Positions 42,535-52,682 of a DNA stretch of 64,000 nucleotides are shown one piece after another (positions within the stretch are counted from its first letter, which is position 1; every line of letters begins with the position of its first letter). Position numbers and translations under genes: made by a program. The notes below the pieces were generated by a model, which had not been told where the DNA came from, ran no database searches, and worked only from the letters and a program-made list of their open reading frames with translations. The stretch comes from Shewanella hanedai (GTDB lineage Bacteria > Pseudomonadota > Gammaproteobacteria > Enterobacterales > Shewanellaceae): contig NZ_VKGK01000024.1 of NCBI RefSeq assembly GCF_007197645.1, positions 1 through 64,000 of the forward strand, in the 5' to 3' direction.

Positions 42535-44382
42535 TTGCATATACGTACATTAGGTTTATGGTCTATTAGCCTTAGCTTCATCGTCAGTTTACTGTGCTCC
42601 TTTTCCGCACATGCCGATGACTGGTTAACATTAAATATTCAGGGTGTTTCCGGAGAGTTAGACAGAAACATTCGGGCACATTTAGGCCAGCTCCCCAGCT
42701 CCAAAGTTCAGCGCAGAGCCTATATCTTCAACGCAGAAGATAACATCTCAGCTGCGCTACATTCGCTTGGCTATTACCATGGTCAGGTTGAACGAGAAGT
42801 TTTATCCCCTGAAGAAGGTACGTGGACGCTAAAGCTCACCATCAAACCTGGGCCCCCAACCATCATTGAATGGGTAGATATCAATCTAGATGGAGAAATT
42901 CTTCACGACCCCGTTGTTCTTGACTGGCTGAATAGTCTCACCATCAGGCCCGGTGATATTCTTAATGATGGTATTTATGAGCAGATAAAATCCCAGCTTG
43001 TCACACTCGCCTTAGCTCGAGGCTATTTTGATGGCAAATATATCAAGTCGGTGATCACCGTTAATCGCGACATGAACACCGCGCGGATCACCTTAAATTA
43101 CGATTCAGGCCAGCGTTACCTTATTGGTGATGTCAGTTTCGAAGGACAAACATTGAATAGTGATTTAATGCAATCTTTGATCCCGTTCAAGATTGACAGT
43201 CCATACAGTACAGCAAATATTGCCTCATTGAATCGGGAGCTATTAGACACGGGCTATTTTTCAAATATTAAAGTACTGCCTTTAGTCGACAAGTCTGTCG
43301 ATTTCTATGTGCCAATTAAAGTCGAGGTCAGCCCCAAACCTAGTCACTCTATTGAGTTAGGCTTAGGTGCCGACATCGGAAATACCACGGAAAAAACCCT
43401 TGAACCGAGAGTCAGGCTCACCTGGCGGACACCACAGATCAACCGTTTTGGACAATCACAAGAAACCAGCTTAGAGTGGGCACCTGACAAACCTAAATTT
43501 TTGACCACTTATACGATACCGTTAACCCACCCGCTTGATGACCAACTGAAGATCCGTCTGGGGATTTTAAGAGATAAATATGGCGTCACTCAGGTTTATG
43601 ATCCTAATGATAAGAAATTTAAAAATACAGGTGAATTAGAAGCAAACAAGTTCCTAGTCGGGGTCATTCGGCAGCAAAAATTAGATAATAATTGGCTACT
43701 CAGCTACTCGCTCGAGGGCATTCGTGAACATTACACACAATCAGAAATAGATTACGACCCCACTTTCGTCCTGTTTGGTGCCAGCATGTCCAAAACGGTT
43801 CGAAGTGATAACAGCTTAGATCCTAAATCGGGATATTTTCAACACTACAGCGTGGAATACGCCAACCCCTCTTTAGGGTCTTCAGTTCGCCTGACTCGCA
43901 TTCAAACCAAATACAAATGGATAGATACCTTTTTTGAAAAACATCGCATTGTCACCCGCCTTGATTTAGGCATTAACTTAGCAACTGAAGAGGACTTAGC
44001 ATTTATTCCGCCTTCATTGCGTTACTTTGCAGGCGGTGATCAGAGTATTCGAGGCTATAGTTACCAAGAGCTGGGTCCCTATTTGGACTATACCAGCGCT
44101 AGCGGTGAGTTAACCCGACAAGTCGTGGGTGGCCGATATTTGATGGTGGGGAGTCTCGAGTATCAGTATTACTTAACCCCTACTTGGCGAGTCGCCGCTT
44201 TTGTTGATGCTGGTAACGCCTTTGATGTTAACCAAATTGAACCTATCGTCTCTGTTGGCCCTGGAATTCACTGGATCTCACCCATTGGGCCAATAAAGTT
44301 GGATCTAGGTGTTGGATTAAAAGAGACTGACACCGTTGATCGCCCTTGGCGCATCCACTTGACCATGGGGTCTGAATTATGA
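42535..44382 (+). CDS. tamA: Translocation and assembly module outer-membrane protein TamA
   Basis: Omp85-family protein. After the signal peptide (about 1-27, ending AHA) come three POTRA domains (about 30-265) and a 16-strand barrel. The barrel contains the lid-lock motif region FAGGDQSIRGYSY and a terminal strand ending in LTMGSEL. The length of 615 residues is near the family norm. The only in-frame start is TTG at 42535 with a weak ribosome-binding site; an ATG at 42521 is in another frame. TamA with TamB helps insert some outer-membrane proteins and moves phospholipids. Confidence 0.94.
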   Translation: MHIRTLGLWSISLSFIVSLLCSFSAHADDWLTLNIQGVSGELDRNIRAHLGQLPSSKVQRRAYIFNAEDNISAALHSLGYYHGQVEREVLSPEEGTWTLKLTIKPGPPTIIEWVDINLDGEILHDPVVLDWLNSLTIRPGDILNDGIYEQIKSQLVTLALARGYFDGKYIKSVITVNRDMNTARITLNYDSGQRYLIGDVSFEGQTLNSDLMQSLIPFKIDSPYSTANIASLNRELLDTGYFSNIKVLPLVDKSVDFYVPIKVEVSPKPSHSIELGLGADIGNTTEKTLEPRVRLTWRTPQINRFGQSQETSLEWAPDKPKFLTTYTIPLTHPLDDQLKIRLGILRDKYGVTQVYDPNDKKFKNTGELEANKFLVGVIRQQKLDNNWLLSYSLEGIREHYTQSEIDYDPTFVLFGASMSKTVRSDNSLDPKSGYFQHYSVEYANPSLGSSVRLTRIQTKYKWIDTFFEKHRIVTRLDLGINLATEEDLAFIPPSLRYFAGGDQSIRGYSYQELGPYLDYTSASGELTRQVVGGRYLMVGSLEYQYYLTPTWRVAAFVDAGNAFDVNQIEPIVSVGPGIHWISPIGPIKLDLGVGLKETDTVDRPWRIHLTMGSEL

Positions 44383-47300
44383 GCCAGCCTATGAATCAAG
44401 AGTCCCATAGCGAGCAAGATACTAAACAGCAAAACTGCACAACTGATACACCCAAAGCGAGTTTTCTAACGACTTGTTTACGTTATTTTAAAACTCTGTC
44501 TCGGTTGCTGTTCTATATCCCGCTTAGTTTACTGATCATCATCGCCATCTTAATTGGCACCGATTTTGGTAGCCGAATCACGGTATTTCTGGCCGACACT
44601 TTTGTCCCCGATCTCAGTATCACTTATGTATCAGGAACAATAAACAGTCAACTCGAGGTGAAAGATGCCCGCTGGGAAATGGACGGGATCAGTGTTGATA
44701 TCAAAGCACTAAAACTTCAGTGGTTGCCCATGTGTCTATTGAAAAAGCAACTTTGTGTTGAGGAGCTCATCGCTTCTAACATCTTGGTCGAGATAGACAC
44801 GGATAAGTTAACGGATGAGCAGGCCAGTGAGGCACCCTCACCCGCATTAACCACTGACACAAAAGAAAGTGCATATGAAGAGATTCAACTTCCCTTTGGC
44901 ATTGATCTGCAAAAGGCCGACCTTGCCGATGTACAAGTCAGAGTCGATGACATGCACTTTAATACCCAACTTTTGCAAACTCAGGCGCAATGGCAGCAAA
45001 CGGGAATTAGAGTCAGCTACCTCAATAGCCAGGGGTTACTCGTTTCTATTCCTGTCAGTTCAGATGATAAAAATGCACCTGTCACTCAGCACGCAGACAG
45101 TGAATGGGCTATGGCTCATCTTCCTGAAGTGTTTATGCCTATCCCGGTGTTTGTTTCCGATGCCAAATTAAGCGACAGCCGACTCAAATTGGGTAAGCGA
45201 GAAGACAAATTTAAACAGATAAACCTCAAAGCCAGTTATCACAGTTTCCTTGTGCATGTGGATCGTCTAGCCGTTGAACACACTTACGGTGACCTTGACC
45301 TCAATGGCGAAATTTCGCTCAAAGACGATTACCCGATGAACATCACGGCTGCGGTTGACGCAAAGCATATTAATGAACTCCCAGAACTGAATCCACAAGA
45401 AGTTGATTTAAAGGCTAAAGGCGGTTTTAAAAAGTTAGCCATTACCGCTACGGGCTCTGGTCATGTTCGATTCTCACTGGACGGTGATATCGTTTTGGCT
45501 TCACCAAGTTTACCTTATCACCTTAAACTCAAGAGCAAACGGTTAACTTGGCCTTTAAACACCCCCTTATATACTGGCGAATCTGTTGAATTAACCAGCC
45601 ATGGCGATCTGAGTCATCAGTCAGTTGTCTTATCTGGACGGTTCAATACACCTTATCAACCGGAATTGGCTATCGACACTGAATTTCAACATTCAGGCCA
45701 TGAGATAACACTAAAACACCTCAATGCAAAAGGCGACATTGGTGAGTTCATCGTCTCTGGTAACGCCAATTATGGCAATCAGATCACATGGAATGCAGAT
45801 GTTAGCCTCTCTCAATTTAAGATGGAGCAACTCAAACTTAAATTAGACAACCCGCTGCCCGCAAGCCTCATCACAGGCCAATTTCATACCCAAGGAACAT
45901 TTGGCGATAACAAGTGGCAAGTGGGAATGTCAAAATCAGATCTAACCGGTGAGATCCAAGGCTACCCATTCAAGCTGCTAGGTGACATTTCAGTCAATGA
46001 TAGTCTAAACCTCAGCGCTGACAGCTTAGCACTCAGTGCACTGCAATCGGTTTTAACCATCTCTGGTACGGTGAAGGATACTTGGGCAGTGAATGTGCTA
46101 TTGGATGTGCCAAATTTAAACCTTTGGCACCCGGGTACATCTGGGAGCATTAAGGCAAAAATTAACGTTTCGGGGAAAAATAAACAGCCAGAAATAGGGT
46201 TCACAGCCAATGCACTCGATCTGATGTTTGAGCAAGCAGAACTGGATAAAATCACGATAAAGGGCGCCTATCAGCCATTAAATGCTCATCAGTTTGCGCT
46301 TTCACTCAAATCTGGCTATTTAAGTTGGGATGATATTGAGCTCGACTCGATTACGTTCGACTCAAAAGGTGATGAAAAAGAACAAACACTTAGCTTACAC
46401 ACAAAGGGGGATCTGCAACTCAATACAGAGGTGTTCTCAACTTTCGATCCTGATACTGAAAAATTAGCAGCTAAAATTCAGGCCCTTGATCTGAACTCCG
46501 TTATTGGCCCATGGGTGCTTCAATCCCCTTTTGACATAACTTGGGACAATAAGAAAAAATCTGGCGTGATTGATACCTTCTGTTGGCAGCATAAAGATGG
46601 AAAATTATGCCTCGATGATGCCGCAGAGCTTGGTAGTAAAGGCGATATGGTCGTCAATTTTAAGGGTGACATTGGTTCGCTATTAACACCTCTTTTGCCA
46701 GAAAGTTTATCCTGGCAAGCCCCTGCAACATTAAACACTCAACTTGAATGGCAACCAGGCAGTAAGCCGACTGGATTTTTAGAGCTGAACTTCGAACCGG
46801 GTCATATCAGTCTCAATAACAATAGTCGAAGCTTAGATATCGGCTACAAACTGCTTAATCTTCAAGCACGACTAGATGAGAAGATGCTAACAACTCAGGT
46901 TACCTTTGACTCTCATGACATCGCCAGTTGGGAAGGCAAGTTAGATATTAATGTCACTCCTGACAGAACCATCTCAGGCTACACTAAACTGCACCAAATA
47001 AACTTAGCGGCCCTTGCTGAGTTTATGCCACAACTGGAACGCCTCGCAGGTAAAGTATCCAGTGAGTTAACCATTGCAGGAACATTAAGCAAACCAGACA
47101 TTTCTGGCGGCATTTCATTAAAACAGGGTGAGCTGCTGGTCACAGCAAACCCAACATTGCTTGAGGATATTGACCTTTCCATTACGCTTTCAGGCCAACA
47201 AGCTAATGTCGACGGCCATTGGCTCATGGGCAAAGGCAAGGCTAATCTTAATGGTGTACTCGATTGGGGCGGTACAGCATTTACCGGAGACCTGACATTT

Positions 47301-48254
47301 GCGGGTAAAGATCTGGCCATTATTCAACCGCCGCTTGCATTGATTGATGTCTCACCCGATCTCAAGATACGATTTAAAAAAGACAGCCTTGATATTCAAG
47401 GCCTACTTGATATCCCATCTGGTGACATCAAGATAGTTCAGTTGCCCGCAGGTGGTGTTGCCGTGTCTTCGGATGTGGTATTTGAAGACAGTATCTCCTC
47501 AGGTGAGAAAGAGCGGATACCACTAGCCTTTACCACCAATATAAAAATCAATGTCGCTGACAAACTCAGAATCAACGGCATGGGGTTGAGAGGTCGATTG
47601 ACCGGAACACTGGACTTGATGAAAGAGGCCCTCAATCCGCCACTCTTGTACGGCGATATTCGAGTCGTAAATGGGACCTATAAGTTTTTAGGTCAAACGC
47701 TAGAGATTAAGACCGGTGAAGTTCAATTTATTGGTCCTTTAGCTGTTCCTAACCTCAATATAGAAGCTGTAAGAGAGATCAAAGATGGCGATGTAATTGC
47801 AGGGGTCAAGATAACTGGCACACCACACAAACCTATTGTTACCCTGTTTTCATCACCGGCAAAAGAGCAGGCAGAGATCCTCTCCTACATCATTAAAGGC
47901 ACTGGATTTCGTGGTAATGATGCAGATGAAAATAGCAGCTTGATGTTGGGTGCAGCATTAAGTTTAAGTAACCAGCTTGGAGGAGGAGCGATTAATAATA
48001 TCGGTAACTCTGCCACCAGTCTCATCGAAGACATTGGGTTTTCAAATGTTCAACTTGATGCGAATGATGATGGCCGTGTCGCAATTAGTGGGTATATTGG
48101 GGAGGACTTAATGGTCAAATATGGGGTTGGGGTATTCAATCCTGGCTATGAAATAACGGTAAGGTATTACCTTTTATCCCAACTCTACCTCGAAACCGTG
48201 TCAGGTACAGTGGAGCAGTCATTGGATCTTTACTACAACTTCGATATTGATTAA
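44379..48254 (+). CDS. tamB: Translocation and assembly module inner-membrane protein TamB
   Basis: Overlaps tamA by ATGA, so translation is coupled. A cytoplasmic N-terminus of about 35 residues is followed by one transmembrane helix (about 43-64, LLFYIPLSLLIIIAILIGTD). A very long beta-taco periplasmic region ends in the conserved TamB (DUF490) domain over the last 350 residues. The length of 1291 residues is normal. It is an AsmA-like bridge thought to move phospholipids between membranes in partnership with TamA. Confidence 0.95.
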   Translation: MSQPMNQESHSEQDTKQQNCTTDTPKASFLTTCLRYFKTLSRLLFYIPLSLLIIIAILIGTDFGSRITVFLADTFVPDLSITYVSGTINSQLEVKDARWEMDGISVDIKALKLQWLPMCLLKKQLCVEELIASNILVEIDTDKLTDEQASEAPSPALTTDTKESAYEEIQLPFGIDLQKADLADVQVRVDDMHFNTQLLQTQAQWQQTGIRVSYLNSQGLLVSIPVSSDDKNAPVTQHADSEWAMAHLPEVFMPIPVFVSDAKLSDSRLKLGKREDKFKQINLKASYHSFLVHVDRLAVEHTYGDLDLNGEISLKDDYPMNITAAVDAKHINELPELNPQEVDLKAKGGFKKLAITATGSGHVRFSLDGDIVLASPSLPYHLKLKSKRLTWPLNTPLYTGESVELTSHGDLSHQSVVLSGRFNTPYQPELAIDTEFQHSGHEITLKHLNAKGDIGEFIVSGNANYGNQITWNADVSLSQFKMEQLKLKLDNPLPASLITGQFHTQGTFGDNKWQVGMSKSDLTGEIQGYPFKLLGDISVNDSLNLSADSLALSALQSVLTISGTVKDTWAVNVLLDVPNLNLWHPGTSGSIKAKINVSGKNKQPEIGFTANALDLMFEQAELDKITIKGAYQPLNAHQFALSLKSGYLSWDDIELDSITFDSKGDEKEQTLSLHTKGDLQLNTEVFSTFDPDTEKLAAKIQALDLNSVIGPWVLQSPFDITWDNKKKSGVIDTFCWQHKDGKLCLDDAAELGSKGDMVVNFKGDIGSLLTPLLPESLSWQAPATLNTQLEWQPGSKPTGFLELNFEPGHISLNNNSRSLDIGYKLLNLQARLDEKMLTTQVTFDSHDIASWEGKLDINVTPDRTISGYTKLHQINLAALAEFMPQLERLAGKVSSELTIAGTLSKPDISGGISLKQGELLVTANPTLLEDIDLSITLSGQQANVDGHWLMGKGKANLNGVLDWGGTAFTGDLTFAGKDLAIIQPPLALIDVSPDLKIRFKKDSLDIQGLLDIPSGDIKIVQLPAGGVAVSSDVVFEDSISSGEKERIPLAFTTNIKINVADKLRINGMGLRGRLTGTLDLMKEALNPPLLYGDIRVVNGTYKFLGQTLEIKTGEVQFIGPLAVPNLNIEAVREIKDGDVIAGVKITGTPHKPIVTLFSSPAKEQAEILSYIIKGTGFRGNDADENSSLMLGAALSLSNQLGGGAINNIGNSATSLIEDIGFSNVQLDANDDGRVAISGYIGEDLMVKYGVGVFNPGYEITVRYYLLSQLYLETVSGTVEQSLDLYYNFDID

Positions 48255-48283
48255 TCGCAGTTTTAGTATTATTCCCACCCACA

Positions 48284-48309
48284 AAAAAACCGCTTAACAG
48301 CGGTTTTTT
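48284..48309. terminator. Bidirectional terminator between tamB and fadR
   Basis: AAAAAACCGCT-TAAC-AGCGGTTTTTT. Serves the convergent genes on both strands. Confidence 0.9.
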
Positions 48310-48345
48310 GTTTGGGTTAACTTATCCCACTATTCTGAAACAGAC

Positions 48346-49095
48346 CTACTCAGGGACAGCTTGTTGGCTATTTTTAAATCGCTGCCACACTTTGCCACTG
48401 TTTATGCCGTAACTGCGCATCAGTGCTGGAATGGCGTTATGATTTTTATCTTGTGCAAGTTGCTGCAAGGCTTCATAAAACTCAAAGGCTAACTCACGGG
48501 CTTTGTCGATACCAAAGTAATCTTCACCCACTCGACTATAAAGACCTTTAAACCCATTGAGGATTAACACATAAAGAGGATTGCCTGAGTTATAGGCTAA
48601 GGTGTGGTGCAGTTGATAATCAAACTGAACATAAGCCTTAGGATCGTTATTTAGCAAAGATATCTCTTTTAATGCTTCTAACACTTTATCTGGGTTATGA
48701 CGTACAGCCCCTTTAAAATATATCGCACTAATATTAGTTCGAGCCGACAATAGCTGCTCAAGTAATACTGGCTCACCAGCCGGATTAAGATCCGCGATGG
48801 TTTCTAATACGTTTAAACCTGAACTTTCCCAAATATCATTCACTCGGGTTGGCTTACCATGTTGAATCGTCAACCAGCCATCTCTGGCTAACCGCTGAAG
48901 CACTTCCCGCAATGTTGTGCGCGTCACGCCAATCAGTTCTGATAGCTCTCTCTCAGCAGGTAATATTGAACCAGGTGGAAACTTATCCTCCCAAATAGAA
49001 CGGACAATATATTTCTCAGCAAAACTCGCAGGCCCCTTGGCTTCTATAATATCTCTGTTCTTTGCCACAGGCGGAGCTTTTTGGACAATTGTCAT
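48346..49095 (-). CDS. fadR: Fatty acid metabolism regulator FadR
   Basis: GntR-family regulator that represses fatty acid degradation and activates unsaturated fatty acid synthesis until acyl-CoA binds. The winged helix is at residues 25-90 (AERELSELIGVTRTTLREV, QRLARDGWL). The acyl-CoA-binding C-domain has the expected LNPAGEPVLLEQLLSARTNIS and YNSGNPLYVLILNGF segments. It carries about 12 extra residues at the N-terminus relative to E. coli. Divergent from nhaB, as is usual in this group. Confidence 0.95.
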   Translation of the reverse strand: MTIVQKAPPVAKNRDIIEAKGPASFAEKYIVRSIWEDKFPPGSILPAERELSELIGVTRTTLREVLQRLARDGWLTIQHGKPTRVNDIWESSGLNVLETIADLNPAGEPVLLEQLLSARTNISAIYFKGAVRHNPDKVLEALKEISLLNNDPKAYVQFDYQLHHTLAYNSGNPLYVLILNGFKGLYSRVGEDYFGIDKARELAFEFYEALQQLAQDKNHNAIPALMRSYGINSGKVWQRFKNSQQAVPE

Positions 49096-49132
49096 CAGGG
49101 TAGTTTTCCAAATTCAATTCACATGATATATC

Positions 49133-49149
49133 CACTGATCATACCAGAG
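49133..49149. promoter_or_regulatory. Candidate FadR operator in the fadR-nhaB spacer
   Basis: CACTGATCATACCAGAG resembles the FadR site AACTGGTCNGACCAGTT in about three quarters of positions and lies 38 bp upstream of the fadR start. Suggests autoregulation; the match is imperfect. Confidence 0.4.
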
Positions 49150-49403
49150 AGAGGATAAATGGAAACCTTTGTAGATCAAAACAGGGAAAGATCAAAGCTT
49201 AAAGTCACAAAACACTGCAAAAGCAGACTTTATTCGTTCATTTGAGCTTTTTTTGCTGATTGAGTCGACAATTTAAGATTTTTTTAAGCTTTCAATGTCG
49301 ATAGGCTATTAAACACTAGCCTCTTTACGCTAGACTTGGGCGCTTCAAAAGATGGTGGTCTAACACTACTAATCATAATATCTATCAATTTTGAGAGGGT
49401 GCC
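49150..49403. other. Remainder of the fadR-nhaB spacer
   Basis: AT-rich, no gene or dyad. Presumably holds the nhaB promoter. Confidence 0.4.
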
Positions 49404-51002
49404 ATGCCTGTGACGATGAGTCAGGCGTTTATTGATAACTTCTTGGGTAACTCACCTAAGTGGTTCAAAATCGCAATTTTATCATTTTTAATAATTAATC
49501 CGATTGTGTTTTATATCAATCCGTTTATAGCCGGATGGTTATTGGTCGTTGAATTTATCTTCACCTTAGCCATGGCATTAAAATGCTACCCACTTCAGCC
49601 TGGTGGATTACTTGCCATCCAAGCCGTTGCGATAGGCATGACATCCCCCAGCCAAGTTTTTCATGAGATCGAAGCTAACTTAGAAGTCCTACTCTTACTG
49701 GTCTTCATGGTGGCGGGTATCTACTTTATGAAGCAGTTATTACTATTCGGCTTCACTAAGATGATCACTAAAGTGAAATCTAAAATAGCCGTGTCCATGA
49801 TGTTCTGTATCGCATCGGCATTTCTATCCGCCTTTCTCGATGCATTAACCGTTATTGCTGTCATCATCGCAGTCGCAGTTGGTTTCTACTCTATCTATCA
49901 TAAAGTTGCATCTGGTAAAACCTTCACAGACGATCACGACCACACCTCTGACGGGCAGCAACAGTTGTGTGATGATGAGTTAGAAGCATTTCGAGGATTC
50001 TTACGTAATTTATTGATGCATGCTGGTATTGGTACTGCCCTTGGTGGTGTTTGTACTATGGTCGGTGAGCCACAAAACTTAATCATTGCTGCTCAAGCAA
50101 ATTGGCAATTTTCCGAGTTTGCGATACGTATGTCACCAGTGACCGTTCCTGTCTTTTTTGCTGGCATCTTAACCTGTTTCTTAGTTGAAAAGTTTAAAGT
50201 CTTTGGCTATGGGCAAGAGCTACCAGCAGCAGTACATAAGATCCTATCCGACTATGAAGCTCACGAAGATGCAAAGCGCACTAACCATGACAAGATGAAG
50301 CTTATCGTACAAGCCTTTATCGGAATTTGGTTGATTGTCGGATTAGCCCTTCACTTAGCTTCAGTCGGCCTTATTGGTCTGTCTGTTATCATTTTGGCAA
50401 CGGCATTCAATGGCGTAACGAACGAGCATGCACTGGGTAAAGCGTTTGAAGAAGCCCTACCTTTCACTGCATTGTTAGCTGTTTTCTTTGCTGTTGTTGC
50501 TGTGATTATCGATCAACAGTTGTTTGCTCCGGTTATTCAATGGGCGTTAAGCTATGAAGGTAATACTCAATTAGTTATCTTCTATATCGCTAATGGTCTG
50601 TTGTCTATGGTCAGTGACAACGTGTTTGTTGGCACGGTTTACATCAATGAAGTCAAGGCAGCCCTCTTATCAGGACAGATAACCCGAGATCAATTTGATC
50701 TACTCGCTGTAGCCATTAACACTGGTACCAACCTACCATCGGTGGCAACACCAAATGGTCAGGCAGCCTTCTTGTTTTTGCTTACCTCTGCAATCGCCCC
50801 ATTGGTCCGCTTATCATACGGCCGTATGGTGTGGATGGCGCTACCATACACAATCGTATTATCGATTGTCGGCGTGTTAGCGATTCAGTTAGGTGGACTT
50901 GAACAAATGACACAGTATTTTTATGATACCAACATCATCATTCATCATTCGCTCAGAGATGCTGTTGAAGTCGCAACTGAATTACCGGCGTCCGCACACT
51001 AA
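49404..51002 (+). CDS. nhaB: Na+/H+ antiporter NhaB, 532 aa
   Basis: Electrogenic sodium/proton antiporter of the inner membrane. About twelve hydrophobic segments. AIGMTSPSQVFHEIEANLEVLLLLVFMVAGIYF (read in parts) and FLDALTVIAVIIAVAVGFY match NhaB closely, as does ANGLLSMVSDNVFVGTVY. ATG at 49404 after GAGAGGGTG. Fits a marine, sodium-rich habitat. Confidence 0.96.
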   Translation: MPVTMSQAFIDNFLGNSPKWFKIAILSFLIINPIVFYINPFIAGWLLVVEFIFTLAMALKCYPLQPGGLLAIQAVAIGMTSPSQVFHEIEANLEVLLLLVFMVAGIYFMKQLLLFGFTKMITKVKSKIAVSMMFCIASAFLSAFLDALTVIAVIIAVAVGFYSIYHKVASGKTFTDDHDHTSDGQQQLCDDELEAFRGFLRNLLMHAGIGTALGGVCTMVGEPQNLIIAAQANWQFSEFAIRMSPVTVPVFFAGILTCFLVEKFKVFGYGQELPAAVHKILSDYEAHEDAKRTNHDKMKLIVQAFIGIWLIVGLALHLASVGLIGLSVIILATAFNGVTNEHALGKAFEEALPFTALLAVFFAVVAVIIDQQLFAPVIQWALSYEGNTQLVIFYIANGLLSMVSDNVFVGTVYINEVKAALLSGQITRDQFDLLAVAINTGTNLPSVATPNGQAAFLFLLTSAIAPLVRLSYGRMVWMALPYTIVLSIVGVLAIQLGGLEQMTQYFYDTNIIIHHSLRDAVEVATELPASAH

Positions 51003-51054
51003 TTAGTAAATAAACTCAGTATAAACTGAACTTATTTAAATTAGAAAAGTCTTA

Positions 51055-51080
51055 AAAACGCCCTCGCAGGGCGTTTTTTA
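51055..51080 (+). terminator. Terminator of nhaB
   Basis: AAAACGCCCT-CGC-AGGGCGTTTT followed by T run. Confidence 0.9.
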
Positions 51081-51106
51081 TTAACCTAATTAGGGAGAAT
51101 TCAGTC

Positions 51107-51616
51107 TTGAATCCAGTCACACAGTTCGCACAATCACGTCTTGCTTGGCTCATACTAGCAGGCACAGCTCTTGGCCTTGAGCTCTGCGCCTTATTCTTTC
51201 AATATGTGATGAAGTTAGACCCTTGTGTGATGTGTATCTATCAAAGGCTAGCTATATTCGGCATTCTAGCTGCTGGATTAATTGGTGTTATTGGTCATAA
51301 AAACCGATTTATGCGACTCATTGCTATTATTGGTTGGGGAGTCAGTGCAGCTTGGGGATTAAAATTGGCCCTTGAACTGGTTGATATGCAGACCAATCCA
51401 TCACCATTTTCAACCTGCTCTTTCCTACCTGAATTCCCAACTTGGATGCCGCTTCATGAGTGGATACCTTCTGTGTTTATGCCAACAGGTATGTGCACTG
51501 ATATTCCATGGGAGATGGCTGGTGTTACTATGGGTCAATGGATGATAGTCGCATTCTCAGCATATTTAATCGCATTGGCGGTCTTTGCTATACCTGCGTT
51601 ACGCAAAACACATTAA
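51107..51616 (+). CDS. dsbB: Disulfide bond formation protein DsbB, 169 aa
   Basis: Four-helix inner-membrane quinone reductase that reoxidises DsbA. First redox pair Cys40/Cys43 in DPCVMCIYQR and second pair Cys104/Cys130 in the periplasmic loop. The start is TTG at 51107, nine bases after AGGGAG. Length and Cys pattern are standard. Confidence 0.95.
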   Translation: MNPVTQFAQSRLAWLILAGTALGLELCALFFQYVMKLDPCVMCIYQRLAIFGILAAGLIGVIGHKNRFMRLIAIIGWGVSAAWGLKLALELVDMQTNPSPFSTCSFLPEFPTWMPLHEWIPSVFMPTGMCTDIPWEMAGVTMGQWMIVAFSAYLIALAVFAIPALRKTH

Positions 51617-51632
51617 CCCTATTTTTACGCCA

Positions 51633-51658
51633 AAAAAACGCCCTGTTGGGCGTTTTTT
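51633..51658 (+). terminator. Terminator of dsbB
   Basis: AAAAAACGCCC-TGTT-GGGCGTTTTTT. Confidence 0.92.
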
Positions 51659-51692
51659 GTTTAGTTCATCATGGAATAAATACTCGCAGAAC

Positions 51693-52445
51693 CTACACCG
51701 GATTATTAATATCCACAAAGTGATGCTCGAGATTAAATTCACGCGCCAAATGCTCACCTAATGCCTGAATGCCATAGCGTTCTGTCGCATGATGCCCTGC
51801 AGAAAAATAATGAATGCCAAGCTCGATAGCACTGTGGTAAGTACGCTCTGACACTTCTCCGCTAATAAAAGCATCGACGCCCAAATCTGCGGCTATATCG
51901 ATATAATCCTGTGCGCCACCAGTACACCAAGCGAGTGTATCTATCAACTCATCTTCATTACCGATATGAAGCGCACAGCGATCTAATACTTGATTTAACC
52001 TTGCTGAAAACGCTTTAGCAGTTATTGGCTTATCGAGTCGCCCCTGCCAAATTAATCCTTGCGCTACCCCCTCTACAGCTTCCGCACCAACAATATCAAG
52101 CTGACGCGCAAGCTCTGCATTATTGCCTAACATGGGATGACCATCTAAAGGAAGATGGTAACCGAATAGGTTAATGTCGTTATTGAGCAGAGATTTTATT
52201 CTTCTCTGCTTCATGCCTGTAATGACCTGTGCCTCACCTTTCCAAAAAAAGCCATGATGAACCAAAATAGCATCAGCCTCTAACGCAATGGCTTGATCAA
52301 TTAATGCCTGACACGCAGTGACTCCAGTCACTATGGTCGAGATTTCTGTTTTACCTTCAACTTGAAGGCCATTTGGTGCGTAATCTTTGTACTTGGATAT
52401 CTGTAAAAAGTCAGAAAGATACTGACTTAACTCTGTACGTGTCAT
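51693..52445 (-). CDS. NIF3-like dinuclear metal-centre protein (YbgI family), 250 aa
   Basis: Nif3/YbgI proteins form toroidal hexamers with a dinuclear metal site; a GTP cyclohydrolase activity has been reported for some members. Diagnostic segments: KYKDYAPNGLQVEG, ADAILVHHGFFWKG (metal His), GYHLPLDGHPMLGN, and SAGHHATERYGI near the C-terminus. The length of 250 residues is normal for the short YbgI type. ATG at 52445 after AAGGGGTAGC. It has no operon partner and is divergent from the Lys/Ala-rich gene. Confidence 0.92.
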   Translation of the reverse strand: MTRTELSQYLSDFLQISKYKDYAPNGLQVEGKTEISTIVTGVTACQALIDQAIALEADAILVHHGFFWKGEAQVITGMKQRRIKSLLNNDINLFGYHLPLDGHPMLGNNAELARQLDIVGAEAVEGVAQGLIWQGRLDKPITAKAFSARLNQVLDRCALHIGNEDELIDTLAWCTGGAQDYIDIAADLGVDAFISGEVSERTYHSAIELGIHYFSAGHHATERYGIQALGEHLAREFNLEHHFVDINNPV

Positions 52446-52682
52446 GAAGCTACCCCTTGATATTTTGTAGAAGTGTAACTCATCAATGCAAAATTATTAA
52501 CTATACTGAGTCGATAATGATGTGATCAAGGAGCTGCATAGAGAATGTTAATTTGAACCTCAATATGTCAATTAAATAGACAAATGCAGTAGATTTGCAG
52601 TGAAAATTGGACTTTTTACCAGTTTCACCTATAAAATCCCCCGAAACCTTCAAGTAAACATTAAAAGAAATAGGTTATAACT

